From: Ammoniphilus sp. YIM 78166
GTDB lineage: Bacteria; Bacillota; Bacilli; Aneurinibacillales; RAOX-1
Direction: 5' to 3'
Assembly: GCF_004522215.1 (NCBI RefSeq)
Contig: NZ_SDLR01000004.1
Location: 372,001 to 436,000 of the forward strand
DNA length: 64,000 nt
Both the position numbers and the translations under genes were made by a program. Of the stretch, positions 34,050 through 41,837 are shown in pieces. Under the pieces are notes generated by a model. It searched no databases. It was given only the letters and a program-made list of their open reading frames with translations, and was not told where the DNA came from. Position 1 is the first letter of the stretch. Each line of letters starts with the position of its first letter.

Positions 34050-35084
34050 ATGGCGATACGAAAATGGATTGTACCCTTATTGTTTGTAATAGTGGCTGTT
34101 GTGCTTGTCCTTCATGGCATTCCTTTGGTACTTGCACTTCTTACAGCCATCTTATTGGAGCCGCTTGTTCAGCTTTTTACAAGATGGTTCGGAATGAAAC
34201 GGATACCTGCGGTGACGGTTACGTTTTTACTTTTCTTAGCTTCTTTTGGCCTAGGCTCTTACTGGATTTCTACCTTACTTATTGTTCAAAGTATAGAGCT
34301 CGCTGAAAAACTGCCTGTTCTATCGAGTGAGTTGTTTGAGACGCTTGAAAAGTATATTATCGTTTGGGAAGGCTATTATGCGTTATTGCCGATCGAAACC
34401 ATCTCAACGATCCAGCAAGTATTGGAATCATTAAGAAATTCCGCTATGGTAGCAGCTTCTACCCTAACGAAGTGGGTATTTAGCATTGTCGCTGCACTAC
34501 CTCAGCTCTTGTTGATTTCCATTGTGTATCTCATCAGCTTGTTTCTGATCAGCTTCGATTTGCCGGGCCTGAGGGATGGCTTCATGAATTTGTTTACGAT
34601 ATCGGCGAAAGAAAAGGTGGATCTGGTTTTGCAAAAGCTCTCTCGAGCATTAGTCGGATTTTTAGGAGCGCAGATCATCTTAAGCTTGATGACCTATACT
34701 CTTGCTGTCATTGGATTACTGCTCTTGGATGTCAAGTATGCCTTTATCATTGCGTTTATCATCGTACTGGTGGATATCTTGCCTATTTTAGGCACGGGTA
34801 GCTTTATTGTTCCTTGGGCAGCCTATCAATTTTTCATCCATGGAGATTCACATCTGGGAATTGGGCTTATGATCTTATTTCTTGTGATTACCATCGTAAG
34901 GCGTATTGTGGAACCGAAGATTCTGGGTGAGAGCTTAGGCATTAGTGCCCTTGCGGCATTGGCGAGCTTGTATATAGGTTTTCAGCTAATCGGTTTCTTT
35001 GGCATGATCTTAGGTCCGGCTATCGTTATTATCATTGATGCTTTAATCAAGGCGGGATTCCTAAGGATCAAGATTGATTTCTAA
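34050..35084 (+). CDS. AI-2E transporter family / YtvI-like sporulation membrane protein
   Basis: 344-residue integral membrane protein with seven to eight membrane segments and the family ending, VDILPILGTGSFIVPW near residue 245 and VEPKILGESLGISALA near 290. The family includes AI-2 exporter-like proteins and the Bacillus sporulation protein YtvI; which function applies cannot be told. The start follows TGAGGAATTT. Followed after 30 bases by a small unknown gene. Confidence 0.85.
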   Translation: MAIRKWIVPLLFVIVAVVLVLHGIPLVLALLTAILLEPLVQLFTRWFGMKRIPAVTVTFLLFLASFGLGSYWISTLLIVQSIELAEKLPVLSSELFETLEKYIIVWEGYYALLPIETISTIQQVLESLRNSAMVAASTLTKWVFSIVAALPQLLLISIVYLISLFLISFDLPGLRDGFMNLFTISAKEKVDLVLQKLSRALVGFLGAQIILSLMTYTLAVIGLLLLDVKYAFIIAFIIVLVDILPILGTGSFIVPWAAYQFFIHGDSHLGIGLMILFLVITIVRRIVEPKILGESLGISALAALASLYIGFQLIGFFGMILGPAIVIIIDALIKAGFLRIKIDF

Positions 35085-35114
35085 TTCAAACTCTGCAAGA
35101 GAAGGAGATTCCTC

Positions 35115-35438
35115 ATGTTATATTTAATCACCCAGTTTGACGTAAGCGATTTGGATCGCCAGGAATACGCTCAGCAAGCATCTGGCTTTCATGAGAAATT
35201 AATTGGGGAAGGATGTCGGATCCTACTTCACAGCGATCGGCTTGAATCCTTTGTTTATGGGATAGAAGAGGAAAAAGAAGAGAATCTTCGCAAGTTGTGT
35301 AAAGCATTTCAACAATACTCCAAGCAAATGGCTCAAGCTGACTTTCTTTATGATTTCTTCACCCGAGAAGAAATCATCGAGAGCGGGCATTTTGATGAAG
35401 GCTTCATTCAGGCACTTCATCGTGCAGAGGATCAATAA
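35115..35438 (+). CDS. Hypothetical protein, 107 residues
   Basis: Not recognised. A soluble, acidic protein with no cysteine pairs beyond two isolated Cys, no signal and no membrane segment. The middle, IEEEKEENLRKLCKAFQQYS, is likely helical. ATG 35115 has a strong AGAAGGAGATT ribosome binding site. It lies 30 bases after the YtvI-like gene and 12 before a tiny membrane peptide, so the genes may form one operon. Confidence 0.7.
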   Translation: MLYLITQFDVSDLDRQEYAQQASGFHEKLIGEGCRILLHSDRLESFVYGIEEEKEENLRKLCKAFQQYSKQMAQADFLYDFFTREEIIESGHFDEGFIQALHRAEDQ

Positions 35439-35450
35439 GGAAGGTACGTT

Positions 35451-35546
35451 ATGGAGCGTCAGAGGGTTATACTTATACTTACCGTTATTTTTAGTGTTTT
35501 GATTGCTTTATTTTCCTATTTAGTATGGATGGAAAGGCAAATCTAG
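35451..35546 (+). CDS. 31-residue single-span membrane peptide
   Basis: A short frame with start ATG 35451 and stop TAG 35544-35546. The peptide begins MERQRVI, has a continuous hydrophobic stretch of about 18 residues (LILTVIFSVLIALFSYLV) and ends WMERQI. AAGGAAGG at 35437-35444 is properly spaced. Charges at both ends around one hydrophobic span are typical of small membrane proteins. Function unknown. The next gene starts nine bases later. Confidence 0.55.
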   Translation: MERQRVILILTVIFSVLIALFSYLVWMERQI

Positions 35547-35554
35547 GTAGCGCC

Positions 35555-35971
35555 ATGGCCTATATATTCGTTTATGGTACGCTCAGAAGCGGACAGTATT
35601 ATCATCATCTCATCGAAAAGCAGATCCAGTCGATCCAAAAAGCAACCGTTGAGGGGCTGCTTTTTGATCTGCCCTATGGTTATCCCGCAGTGATTGAAGG
35701 AACCGGGAGGGTTGTCGGAGAGCTATTTACGTTTGAGAATCACCAGCAAGCTCTGTGCATCCTCGACGAGCTTGAAGACTATCATGGGCCAGGAAAAGAC
35801 AATGAATATGAACGGATTGAAACCTTGGCAACCTTGGATACAGGCCAACATGTACCTTGCCAGATGTATGTCTATTCAGCGAGTAAGGAAGCGTTAATCA
35901 AAGAAAAAGGAATTTTCGTCTCCCATGGAGATTGGGTTCTGTGGAAATCGTCGAATGGGAACGGATTCTAA
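35555..35971 (+). CDS. Gamma-glutamylcyclotransferase-like protein (AIG2/YtfP fold)
   Basis: 138-residue protein with the family signature FVYGTLRSGQYYHHLI at the start, LPYGYPAVI near residue 50, GELFTF, and LDELEDYHGP with the acidic residues of the cavity. Members cleave gamma-glutamyl amines or have unknown substrates. I take ATG 35555, after AGGTAG; ATG 35525 is in frame but lies inside the upstream small frame without a ribosome binding site. Confidence 0.85.
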   Translation: MAYIFVYGTLRSGQYYHHLIEKQIQSIQKATVEGLLFDLPYGYPAVIEGTGRVVGELFTFENHQQALCILDELEDYHGPGKDNEYERIETLATLDTGQHVPCQMYVYSASKEALIKEKGIFVSHGDWVLWKSSNGNGF

Positions 35972-35998
35972 GTACCAAAGTCCAAATCTCGACGAGAA

Positions 35999-36030
35999 GA
36001 GAGGCTGCCGACAGGCAGCCTCTTCACTTT
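35999..36030 (+). terminator. Terminator after the cyclotransferase-like gene
   Basis: AGAGGCTGCC and GGCAGCCTCT pair around GACA, followed by TCACTTTT. Confidence 0.85.
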
Positions 36031-36227
36031 TCCCTAGAAACAGGGGGAGGAGGCTCGCAGCCTGTCGAACCTTTTATTAAAAATAGCCATATTCTTACAA
36101 TTTACACCTCTTTGCAGGCTTGTCCATTCTATGTAAAATAAAGGTAACAAAGCAAACGTACGGCGAGGCCACCCGGGAAGGCCCACAGTCAGTCATCCAA
36201 CAAACATTAAAAGGGAGAGTGTATTAA

Positions 36228-36848
36228 ATGGAAAAGCTAAACGTACAAGTAGGTTTGGTATTCACTCAAGCAATGTTTTGTGATGGACAAGGGAAGCTTC
36301 AATTTCACCGCGCAATGACGGACTTGGACAAGCCATGGGTAAGCATTCAGGAAGTATTAGAGATGGTGAAGCAGAGTGTAGATGATGTGATCGAGTCACT
36401 TCATATTGAGTTTGAGTTTAAAGAAGTAAACTATATGCGTGTGCTAAATTCTTTAAGAGATGAGTTAGACTACTATATGGAAGAAGGATGCCCCATTTCT
36501 ATTCGTAATGGAGTACAAAATGATGATACTAAAGGAGGAGAAAACATGGAACGAGGATATGCAGAATTAGTGGAAAAAGAAGATCTGGGATCTACGTTTT
36601 ATATGGAAGGTATGATTTTCTCGCTCTATCGTCAAGATTGCGCTTCTGCAGTAGAATATCCAACCATCGAGCATGAGACAGCATTACGAGGAAAGTTTGC
36701 TTTCAAACGACAACTAGCTGCGCCCACCATTACGGGACATGAATTTCATATTCTGAAAAAAGGCTCGATGTACGGGAGAGGATCACCACGGAACTACCAT
36801 TCAAGGGATCAGTGTGCCCACGGGAACTCGTTTATCGCGGACGGATAA
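36228..36848 (+). CDS. Hypothetical two-part protein with a strong internal start site
   Basis: 206-residue protein of unknown function. The N-terminal half is rich in helix-forming, acidic sequence (EVLEMVKQSVDDVIESLHIE). The C-terminal half has GMIFSLYRQDC and a basic, histidine-containing end (YHSRDQCAHGNSF). Between them, AAAGGAGGAG at 36532-36541 is followed after four bases by an in-frame ATG at 36546, so a separate 100-residue C-terminal product is likely. The main start, ATG 36228, follows AAGGGAGAG. The 256 bases upstream hold a terminator and a G+C-rich stretch at about 36160-36200 that I could not assign to a known RNA class. Confidence 0.65.
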   Translation: MEKLNVQVGLVFTQAMFCDGQGKLQFHRAMTDLDKPWVSIQEVLEMVKQSVDDVIESLHIEFEFKEVNYMRVLNSLRDELDYYMEEGCPISIRNGVQNDDTKGGENMERGYAELVEKEDLGSTFYMEGMIFSLYRQDCASAVEYPTIEHETALRGKFAFKRQLAAPTITGHEFHILKKGSMYGRGSPRNYHSRDQCAHGNSFIADG

Positions 36849-36854
36849 TGTTAG

Positions 36855-36891
36855 AAGACATAGGGAGTCGCTATGTCTTTTTTTTTTTTTG
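36855..36891 (+). terminator. Terminator after the two-part gene
   Basis: AAGACATAG and CTATGTCTT pair around GGAGTCG, followed by more than ten T. Confidence 0.92.
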
Positions 36892-37005
36892 TTTTTCCTG
36901 TCATATGATGTCGACCAACAGCAAAGTTTGTTGAAGGATTTCTGAATCGTTTTGGCCTAGGGTCTGATATAGTTAATATAGTTAAAATATGGATGGAGGT
37001 CTTAA

Positions 37006-37134
37006 ATGATGAAATATACGTGTGAGAGCTGTTGTAAAATTTTTCATGTTCAAACCAAGTGTCCGGGGTGTGGAAGTTCTAAAGTGAAAAGCATCATCAT
37101 TGTGAACCAAAAGAATACTAGAGCAAAAGTCTAG
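37006..37134 (+). CDS. 42-residue zinc-ribbon protein
   Basis: Short frame starting ATG 37006 (or 37009) behind TGGAGGT. The peptide has CESCC at residues 6-10 and CPGC at 19-22, a four-cysteine zinc-ribbon arrangement, then a basic and hydrophobic tail. Such mini zinc ribbons bind nucleic acid or are general folding modules; function unknown. It stands alone between two terminators. Confidence 0.65.
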   Translation: MMKYTCESCCKIFHVQTKCPGCGSSKVKSIIIVNQKNTRAKV

Positions 37135-37253
37135 TCTTTCGAGTCCGGCCATCCCATTATTCTCCTCACTTAGTAGTTGCCGCTAAGGAATAAAATTTTG
37201 TTTTATGGTCCATACTATAAATATCCCCCACTTATTTATAAGTTTTCCCTTTA

Positions 37254-37281
37254 AAGGAGCCTAGTGCTCCTTCTTTTTTTG
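37254..37281 (+). terminator. Terminator upstream of the phosphorylase gene
   Basis: AAGGAGC and GCTCCTT pair around CTAGT, followed by CTTTTTTT. It probably ends the zinc-ribbon transcript. Confidence 0.75.
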
Positions 37282-37364
37282 TTTAAGAGAATATAAGACT
37301 CGGAACCCCCTTAGGTTGTATGCATATCCTGTAGGTAAATATCATGGCGTGATGAGGTGGAAAC

Positions 37365-39491
37365 ATGGAGGCTAAGATCGCCTATTTTTCGGCTGAGTTT
37401 GGAATCGATTCTGCATTACCCATCTATTCAGGTGGACTGGGAGTATTAGCGGGAGATCATGTGAAGGCCGCAAACGATCTGGGTGTTCCGTTGGTTGCTG
37501 TAGGTATATTGTATCGTAGAGGGTACTTTCAACAAGAAGTAGATGCGTGGGGAAACCAGAAAGCCTTATATCCCCAGATATGTCCAGAAGACTTGCCTGT
37601 TCAGCCTGTACTGGATCACAGGGGCCATCCCCAAACGATAACGGTACCACTGGAAGGCAGACTCGTTCATTTAAAGATTTGGAAGGCTGAGGTAGGGACA
37701 GTTCCCATCTATCTTATGGACGCTCATCATGATCAGAATACAGAAGCCGACCGATGTTTAACGGATCATCTGTATGGAGGAAATACAGACACGAGATTAG
37801 CCCAGGAAATGATTCTAGGCATCGGGGGCGTTCGTGTTCTTCGAGCAGTAAGGGAAGAGCCGGATGTCTGGCACATGAATGAAGGTCATTCCGCGTTTAT
37901 GGCACTTGAACGAATTCGTGAATATTCAGCCCAGGGCTTCTCTTTTGAAACGGCGTTGGAGGCTGTAAAGGCATCGACCGTTTTCACGACACATACCCCT
38001 GTACCGGCTGGCCATGATCAATTTTCCTTTGAACAGATGGATCGTTACTTAGGAGACTATTACTGGCAACTGGGTACAACGAGGGAAAACATCCTGGAGC
38101 TAGGTAAAAATGAAGGGCTTTTCAATATGACGCGATTAGCTGTAAGTACGGCAAGCAAGGTAAACGGGGTGAGTAAACTTCATGCGCAAGTAACCAAAGA
38201 ATTATTTCATCGCTGGACACCCGAGATTCCTAAGGAGCATATTCAAGTCGAATCCATTACCAATGGCATTCACACCCAAACATGGCTTTCTCCGTCTATG
38301 GAACAAGTCTACGATCGCTATTTAGAGCCTCAATGGAAGGATAGAATTGCAGAACGGAAAGTGTGGGAGAAAGTAAAGGTCATACCAAACGAAGAAATTT
38401 GGTCTGCGCATCAACAGGCGAAAAGAGAAATGGTACAAAAGCTTGGTTTACCAGATCTAACGAATGTCCTAACGATAGGGTTTGCTCGACGCTTCGCCAC
38501 TTATAAGAGGGCGTTGCTTCTGTTTCATGATGTAGAGCGGTTAGAGCGAATATTGAACCAAGTCGATCGTCCTGTAGCCATTCTTTTTGCTGGAAAAGCT
38601 CACCCGGCTGACGGCCCAGGTCAGCAGTTGATCCGCCAGATCTGGGAGCTGTCTCAACAAGAAAGATTTAAGAATCGAATTATTTTACTTGAGAATTATG
38701 ATATGGATAAAGCAAAGCAGCTAGTTTCCGGAGTAGATGTTTGGTTAAATACACCGATGAAGCCGATGGAGGCCAGTGGAACTTCTGGACAAAAGGCAGC
38801 AGTGAATGGGGTGATCAATTGTAGTATCCTGGATGGCTGGTGGGCAGAAGGGTATAACGGATACAATGGTTGGGCTATTGATGGGGGGACGGGAGGTACA
38901 TGGCAGGAGCAAGACCGTCTAGACGCTCAGGCTCTCTATCAGTTACTAGAGGAAGAGATTGTCCCTTTATACTATCAGTCGAACACCTCATGGGTAGAGA
39001 AGATGAAGGAGTCCATCGAATCCTTAACGCCAGTGTTTAGCACCAGCTGTATGGTGGCTGAATATTGGGGGAAATTGTACATCCCGACGGCCATTCGTGG
39101 ACGCAGGTTCATCGAAAATGGCTTAGAGGTTGCCGAGAGAGTGGCTCAATACAAGTCTTTCATTCGCAATCACTGGCCTTATGTAGGGGTTGAAGATATG
39201 GAATTTCTGTCTGCGTTCCCTGATGTAGCCACAATCCAATGCAAAGTTAGATTAGGCGAGATTTGGCATAAGGATGTAAAAGTAGAAGTGGTTAGAGGTA
39301 ATGGAGAACAAGGACTTTATCGTAAAGAATTGCAATGGGTGAAAGAACTGGATTGCGGCTTGTACTTATATGCGGGAACCTTTCCCGGTTCTATAGAAGA
39401 TTGGCAGGGGTCGGGCGCCAATATTAGAGTTGTACCTATCAGCGAAGACTTCAGCCATGATCTTGAAATGGAGCTAGTGAAATGGAAATAA
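37365..39491 (+). CDS. glgP: Alpha-glucan (glycogen) phosphorylase family protein
   Basis: 708-residue GT35 enzyme that releases glucose 1-phosphate from alpha-1,4-glucans using phosphate. It belongs to the shorter bacterial/archaeal alpha-glucan phosphorylase type: FSAEFGIDSALPIYSGGLGVLAGDH-type N-terminus (start of the match at residue 8), HMNEGHSAF near 170, THTPVPAGHDQF near 210 and the PLP-binding region EASGTSGQKAAVNGV with Lys477. The end (590-708) forms a beta-rich DUF3417-like tail. ATG 37365 follows TGAGGTGGAAAC. No other glycogen genes are nearby. Confidence 0.92.
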   Translation: MEAKIAYFSAEFGIDSALPIYSGGLGVLAGDHVKAANDLGVPLVAVGILYRRGYFQQEVDAWGNQKALYPQICPEDLPVQPVLDHRGHPQTITVPLEGRLVHLKIWKAEVGTVPIYLMDAHHDQNTEADRCLTDHLYGGNTDTRLAQEMILGIGGVRVLRAVREEPDVWHMNEGHSAFMALERIREYSAQGFSFETALEAVKASTVFTTHTPVPAGHDQFSFEQMDRYLGDYYWQLGTTRENILELGKNEGLFNMTRLAVSTASKVNGVSKLHAQVTKELFHRWTPEIPKEHIQVESITNGIHTQTWLSPSMEQVYDRYLEPQWKDRIAERKVWEKVKVIPNEEIWSAHQQAKREMVQKLGLPDLTNVLTIGFARRFATYKRALLLFHDVERLERILNQVDRPVAILFAGKAHPADGPGQQLIRQIWELSQQERFKNRIILLENYDMDKAKQLVSGVDVWLNTPMKPMEASGTSGQKAAVNGVINCSILDGWWAEGYNGYNGWAIDGGTGGTWQEQDRLDAQALYQLLEEEIVPLYYQSNTSWVEKMKESIESLTPVFSTSCMVAEYWGKLYIPTAIRGRRFIENGLEVAERVAQYKSFIRNHWPYVGVEDMEFLSAFPDVATIQCKVRLGEIWHKDVKVEVVRGNGEQGLYRKELQWVKELDCGLYLYAGTFPGSIEDWQGSGANIRVVPISEDFSHDLEMELVKWK

Positions 39492-39512
39492 GGGTGCCCA
39501 GGGGCACCCTTA
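39489..39512. terminator. Hairpin shared by the phosphorylase and thiN stops
   Basis: TAAGGGTGCCC pairs with GGGCACCCTTA around a two-base loop. The stops of both convergent genes lie in its arms. The T-run after it is short (GTCTTTAC). Confidence 0.65.
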
Positions 39513-40154
39513 GTCTTTACTTTGAATAACTAATAACAATCCATCGCTAATGGTAATCTTCCCAGACTCTCCCAACAACACATTGCTAATACCTAGAGAA
39601 TCTCCTAGATTCAGCGTTGCATCTTGCAGCGGGTACTGAAAGCCATCCAGCGTAATCCCTGTAACCTTGAGGCTAAGGGGAAGTAAAGAAACATGATGAT
39701 AAGCCCCTTTTTGGACTAGCAGTTGCTGATTAGTAAGCCGCAGTTCATTATAGGGATCGATGATGCGGCAAGAGATGCCTTTATCCAGACCTCTTCGCAA
39801 TAAATGCACATTGGCTAACGAATGATCAAATCGGGTTCCCAGCGCTCCGAGAAGGAGGACTTCGCCCGGATGTTGCTCAAGCGCCCATTCAAAAGCCATC
39901 TCCGTATCCGTTTGGTCTTTCATAACGGGATCACAGTCAGAGAAGGTCTGTGCATACTTCATAATGTTGTTCTTTTCTTCTTCGGATACCGAATCAAAGT
40001 CGCCTAAAGCGTAGTCAGGCTTATAGCCGTGTTCGACGAGAAAAAGAGCTCCCCGATCAACACCAACCAATACATCTCCCTTGCGAATATGGCGAGTTGC
40101 CCAGCTGTCTAGGGTACCCCCAGTAAAAATTAAAATACGAGTTCCTTTCTCCAT
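39510..40154 (-). CDS. thiN: Thiamine pyrophosphokinase
   Basis: 214-residue enzyme that makes thiamine pyrophosphate from thiamine and ATP. Motifs: GVDRGALFLVEHG, ALGDFDSVSEEE, the active-site DQTDTEMAFEWAL and ALGTRFDHSLANV, with the C-terminal beta-sandwich thiamine-binding domain complete (GDSLGISNVLLGESG). ATG 40154 follows GGAGGAGCTT. Divergent from the diiron protein gene with an 88-base gap; no TPP riboswitch is seen in it. Confidence 0.95.
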   Translation of the reverse strand: MEKGTRILIFTGGTLDSWATRHIRKGDVLVGVDRGALFLVEHGYKPDYALGDFDSVSEEEKNNIMKYAQTFSDCDPVMKDQTDTEMAFEWALEQHPGEVLLLGALGTRFDHSLANVHLLRRGLDKGISCRIIDPYNELRLTNQQLLVQKGAYHHVSLLPLSLKVTGITLDGFQYPLQDATLNLGDSLGISNVLLGESGKITISDGLLLVIQSKD

Positions 40155-40242
40155 AAGCTCCTCCAGGATTCATTTTGCTTATTATAAAGCAATAAACTGT
40201 GATATGATACTATGTGAAAAATCGAAGATAGGGTGAGATGAA

Positions 40243-40959
40243 TTGTCATTTAGTCATTATGAGCAAGTGGAGCAGGCGATCTGGAAAATTGTCGATGAAG
40301 AAATAATCCAAGGCGATTTTATGCAGACCTTACTCGCTGGAGAGTGGAACCCCGCACAAGTAAGCGAGTTTGCCTTACAATACAGTTACTATAGCCGCAA
40401 TTTCCCTAGGGTATTAGGGGCTGCCATTGCAGCTGTTATGCCTGAAGATGATTGGTGGGTACCCTTGGTAGATAACTTGTGGGATGAGGGGGGAAGAGGA
40501 AACCCAAAAGGCTACCATTCCAAACTGTATCATTCCTTCCTCGTGACCGCAGCCCCTCATATTCCCACAAATGAGAAATACGTTCCGGATTATCCGGTTT
40601 CTCCGGTGACTGTTACGGCTGTCGATACCTTTATTTCTTATCTGCGCACAGCTACTCCATTGGAGGCCATGGCCGCGGTGGGGTTAGGTTCAGAGCTGTT
40701 TGCCGGGAAGGTCATGGGAATGATCGGTGAGGGATTAAGTCATCCAAATTATAGTCAAAAAGAAAAGATCAACGTGACATTTTGGAAGGCTCATGCCGAC
40801 CATCATGAACCTCGCCATTATCAACTATGTAAAGACGTGCTAGTCCGCTTCCCTTCCGAAGAGGAGTTACAGGCGATCTACCGAGCGGGGGCCTACATCA
40901 CAAGATCTGAAGCCCGTTTTTATCAAGGGTTGTATGATAGAATGAAGAGTTTTGCATAG
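40243..40959 (+). CDS. Heme-oxygenase-fold diiron (HDO) redox protein
   Basis: 238-residue all-helical protein of the iron-containing redox enzyme family (TenA/PqqC/CADD-like fold). Candidate metal ligands are Glu82 and His92 in the pattern DEGGRGNPKGYHSKLYHSF, Glu151 in GSELFAGK and the HADHHE cluster at 184-189. Known relatives oxidise fatty acids, amino acids or tyrosine-derived substrates, or make p-aminobenzoate. The substrate here is unknown. TTG 40243 is the start, with AGGGTGA six bases upstream; ATG 40238 is out of frame. The gene stands alone before a strong terminator. Confidence 0.8.
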   Translation: MSFSHYEQVEQAIWKIVDEEIIQGDFMQTLLAGEWNPAQVSEFALQYSYYSRNFPRVLGAAIAAVMPEDDWWVPLVDNLWDEGGRGNPKGYHSKLYHSFLVTAAPHIPTNEKYVPDYPVSPVTVTAVDTFISYLRTATPLEAMAAVGLGSELFAGKVMGMIGEGLSHPNYSQKEKINVTFWKAHADHHEPRHYQLCKDVLVRFPSEEELQAIYRAGAYITRSEARFYQGLYDRMKSFA

Positions 40960-40961
40960 CG

Positions 40962-40990
40962 AAAGAAGAGGGGCGTCCCTCTTCTTTTTT
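40962..40990 (+). terminator. Terminator after the diiron protein gene
   Basis: AAAGAAGAGGG pairs with CCCTCTTCTTT around GCGT, followed by TTT. Confidence 0.92.
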
Positions 40991-41045
40991 CTATGTAGGC
41001 AAGTTGGTGGAGCTCCCTCGTTGGATTTTTTTGAGGACTTGAGTA

Positions 41046-41069
41046 ATTTAAGTCTACTTTTAGAAGAGC
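41046..41069. repeat. Direct repeat, left copy, bracketing the repeat-rich gap
   Basis: The 24 bases from 41046 recur at 41793-41817 with a single inserted base and one possible substitution. The 878-base interval 40960-41837 holds no gene; this repeat pair encloses most of it. Confidence 0.65.
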
Positions 41070-41182
41070 AATCTAAACTTTGGTTTAGAGCCACCCATTT
41101 TCAGCTGCTTTTTGAGGTAATTAGGCTTTTATTTTATATCATGGCCTGGGTCGGGACCGCATGGTTAGAGTTCGGTTCCGGA

Positions 41183-41251
41183 TGCTCACAAAAATTCCAA
41201 TATACTCACGGAAAAGTGGTGAATGCTCACGATTAATGTGCGTTTGCTCAC
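41183..41251. repeat. Degenerate 20-21-bp tandem repeat with TGCTCAC words
   Basis: TGCTCAC at 41183, TACTCAC at 41203, TGCTCAC at 41224 and again at 41245. The spacing of 20, 21 and 21 bases is close to two helical turns. No protein was recognised that would bind here. Confidence 0.55.
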
Positions 41252-41347
41252 GTGCTTGGTACAATTCCAAATAAAACAGGCCTTTTGATCACGAAACCCA
41301 GTAAGTTGCTTCCAAAGCGGTAATGGTTCTAAATAGGTGAAACACCT

Positions 41348-41780
41348 GAGGTAACGCAAGCGCACGATTCATGCCCTGAACCTAGTGAATTGCCTGGATG
41401 AGGTACCGCAAGCCTGCGAATCGTGCCCTGAACCTAGTGGATTGCTCGGATGAGGTACCGCAAGCCCGCGAATCGTGCCCTGAACCTGGCGGATTGCTCA
41501 GATGAGGTACCGCAAGCCCGCAAATCGTGCCCTGAACCTAGTGAATTGCCTGGATGAGGTACCGCAAGCTCGCGGTTCGTGCCCTGAACCAAGTGAATTG
41601 CCTGGATGAGGTACCGCAAGCCCGCGAATCGTGCCCTGAACCTGGCGGATTGCCTGGATGAGGTACCGCAAGCCCGCGAATCGTGCCCTGAACCTGGCGG
41701 ATTGCCTGGATGAGGTACCGCAAGCCTGCGAATCGTGCCCTGAACCTGGCGGATTGCTCAGATGAGGTACCGCCTGGCTC
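41348..41780. repeat. Eight tandem 52-bp repeats plus a partial ninth
   Basis: Units start at 41348, 41400, 41452, 41504, 41556, 41608, 41660 and 41712, and a partial unit at 41764. Each begins GAGGTACCGCAAGC (the first has one change) and contains GTGCCCTGAACC in the middle. Units six and seven are identical; the outermost are most diverged. About 58 percent G+C, above the surroundings. The unit length is not a multiple of three, and minus-strand frames through it are open only because the array is periodic; no gene is called here. Confidence 0.95.
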
Positions 41781-41792
41781 AAGTTTTTTAGG

Positions 41793-41817
41793 ATTTAAGT
41801 CTACTTTGTAGAAGAGC
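41793..41817. repeat. Direct repeat, right copy, bracketing the repeat-rich gap
   Basis: Second copy of the sequence at 41046, 25 bases because of one extra G. It ends 20 bases before the fabF stop codon. Confidence 0.65.
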
Positions 41818-41837
41818 TGCTCAAACCCGAGATCTCG

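Noticed and set aside
36140..36227. Riboswitch upstream of the two-part gene (c-di-GMP-like GCAAA...CACCCGG text)
   Set aside because: The conserved order and pairing of known classes could not be matched by eye; a covariance-model search would decide.
41348..41780. CRISPR array
   Set aside because: Units are contiguous and vary along their whole length; there are no unique spacers and no cas genes.
41434..41782. Several minus-strand open frames of 60-94 residues with repeating peptides
   Set aside because: They arise from the 52-bp array: all frames stay open because the unit has no stop codon in those frames. No ribosome binding sites and no resemblance to proteins.
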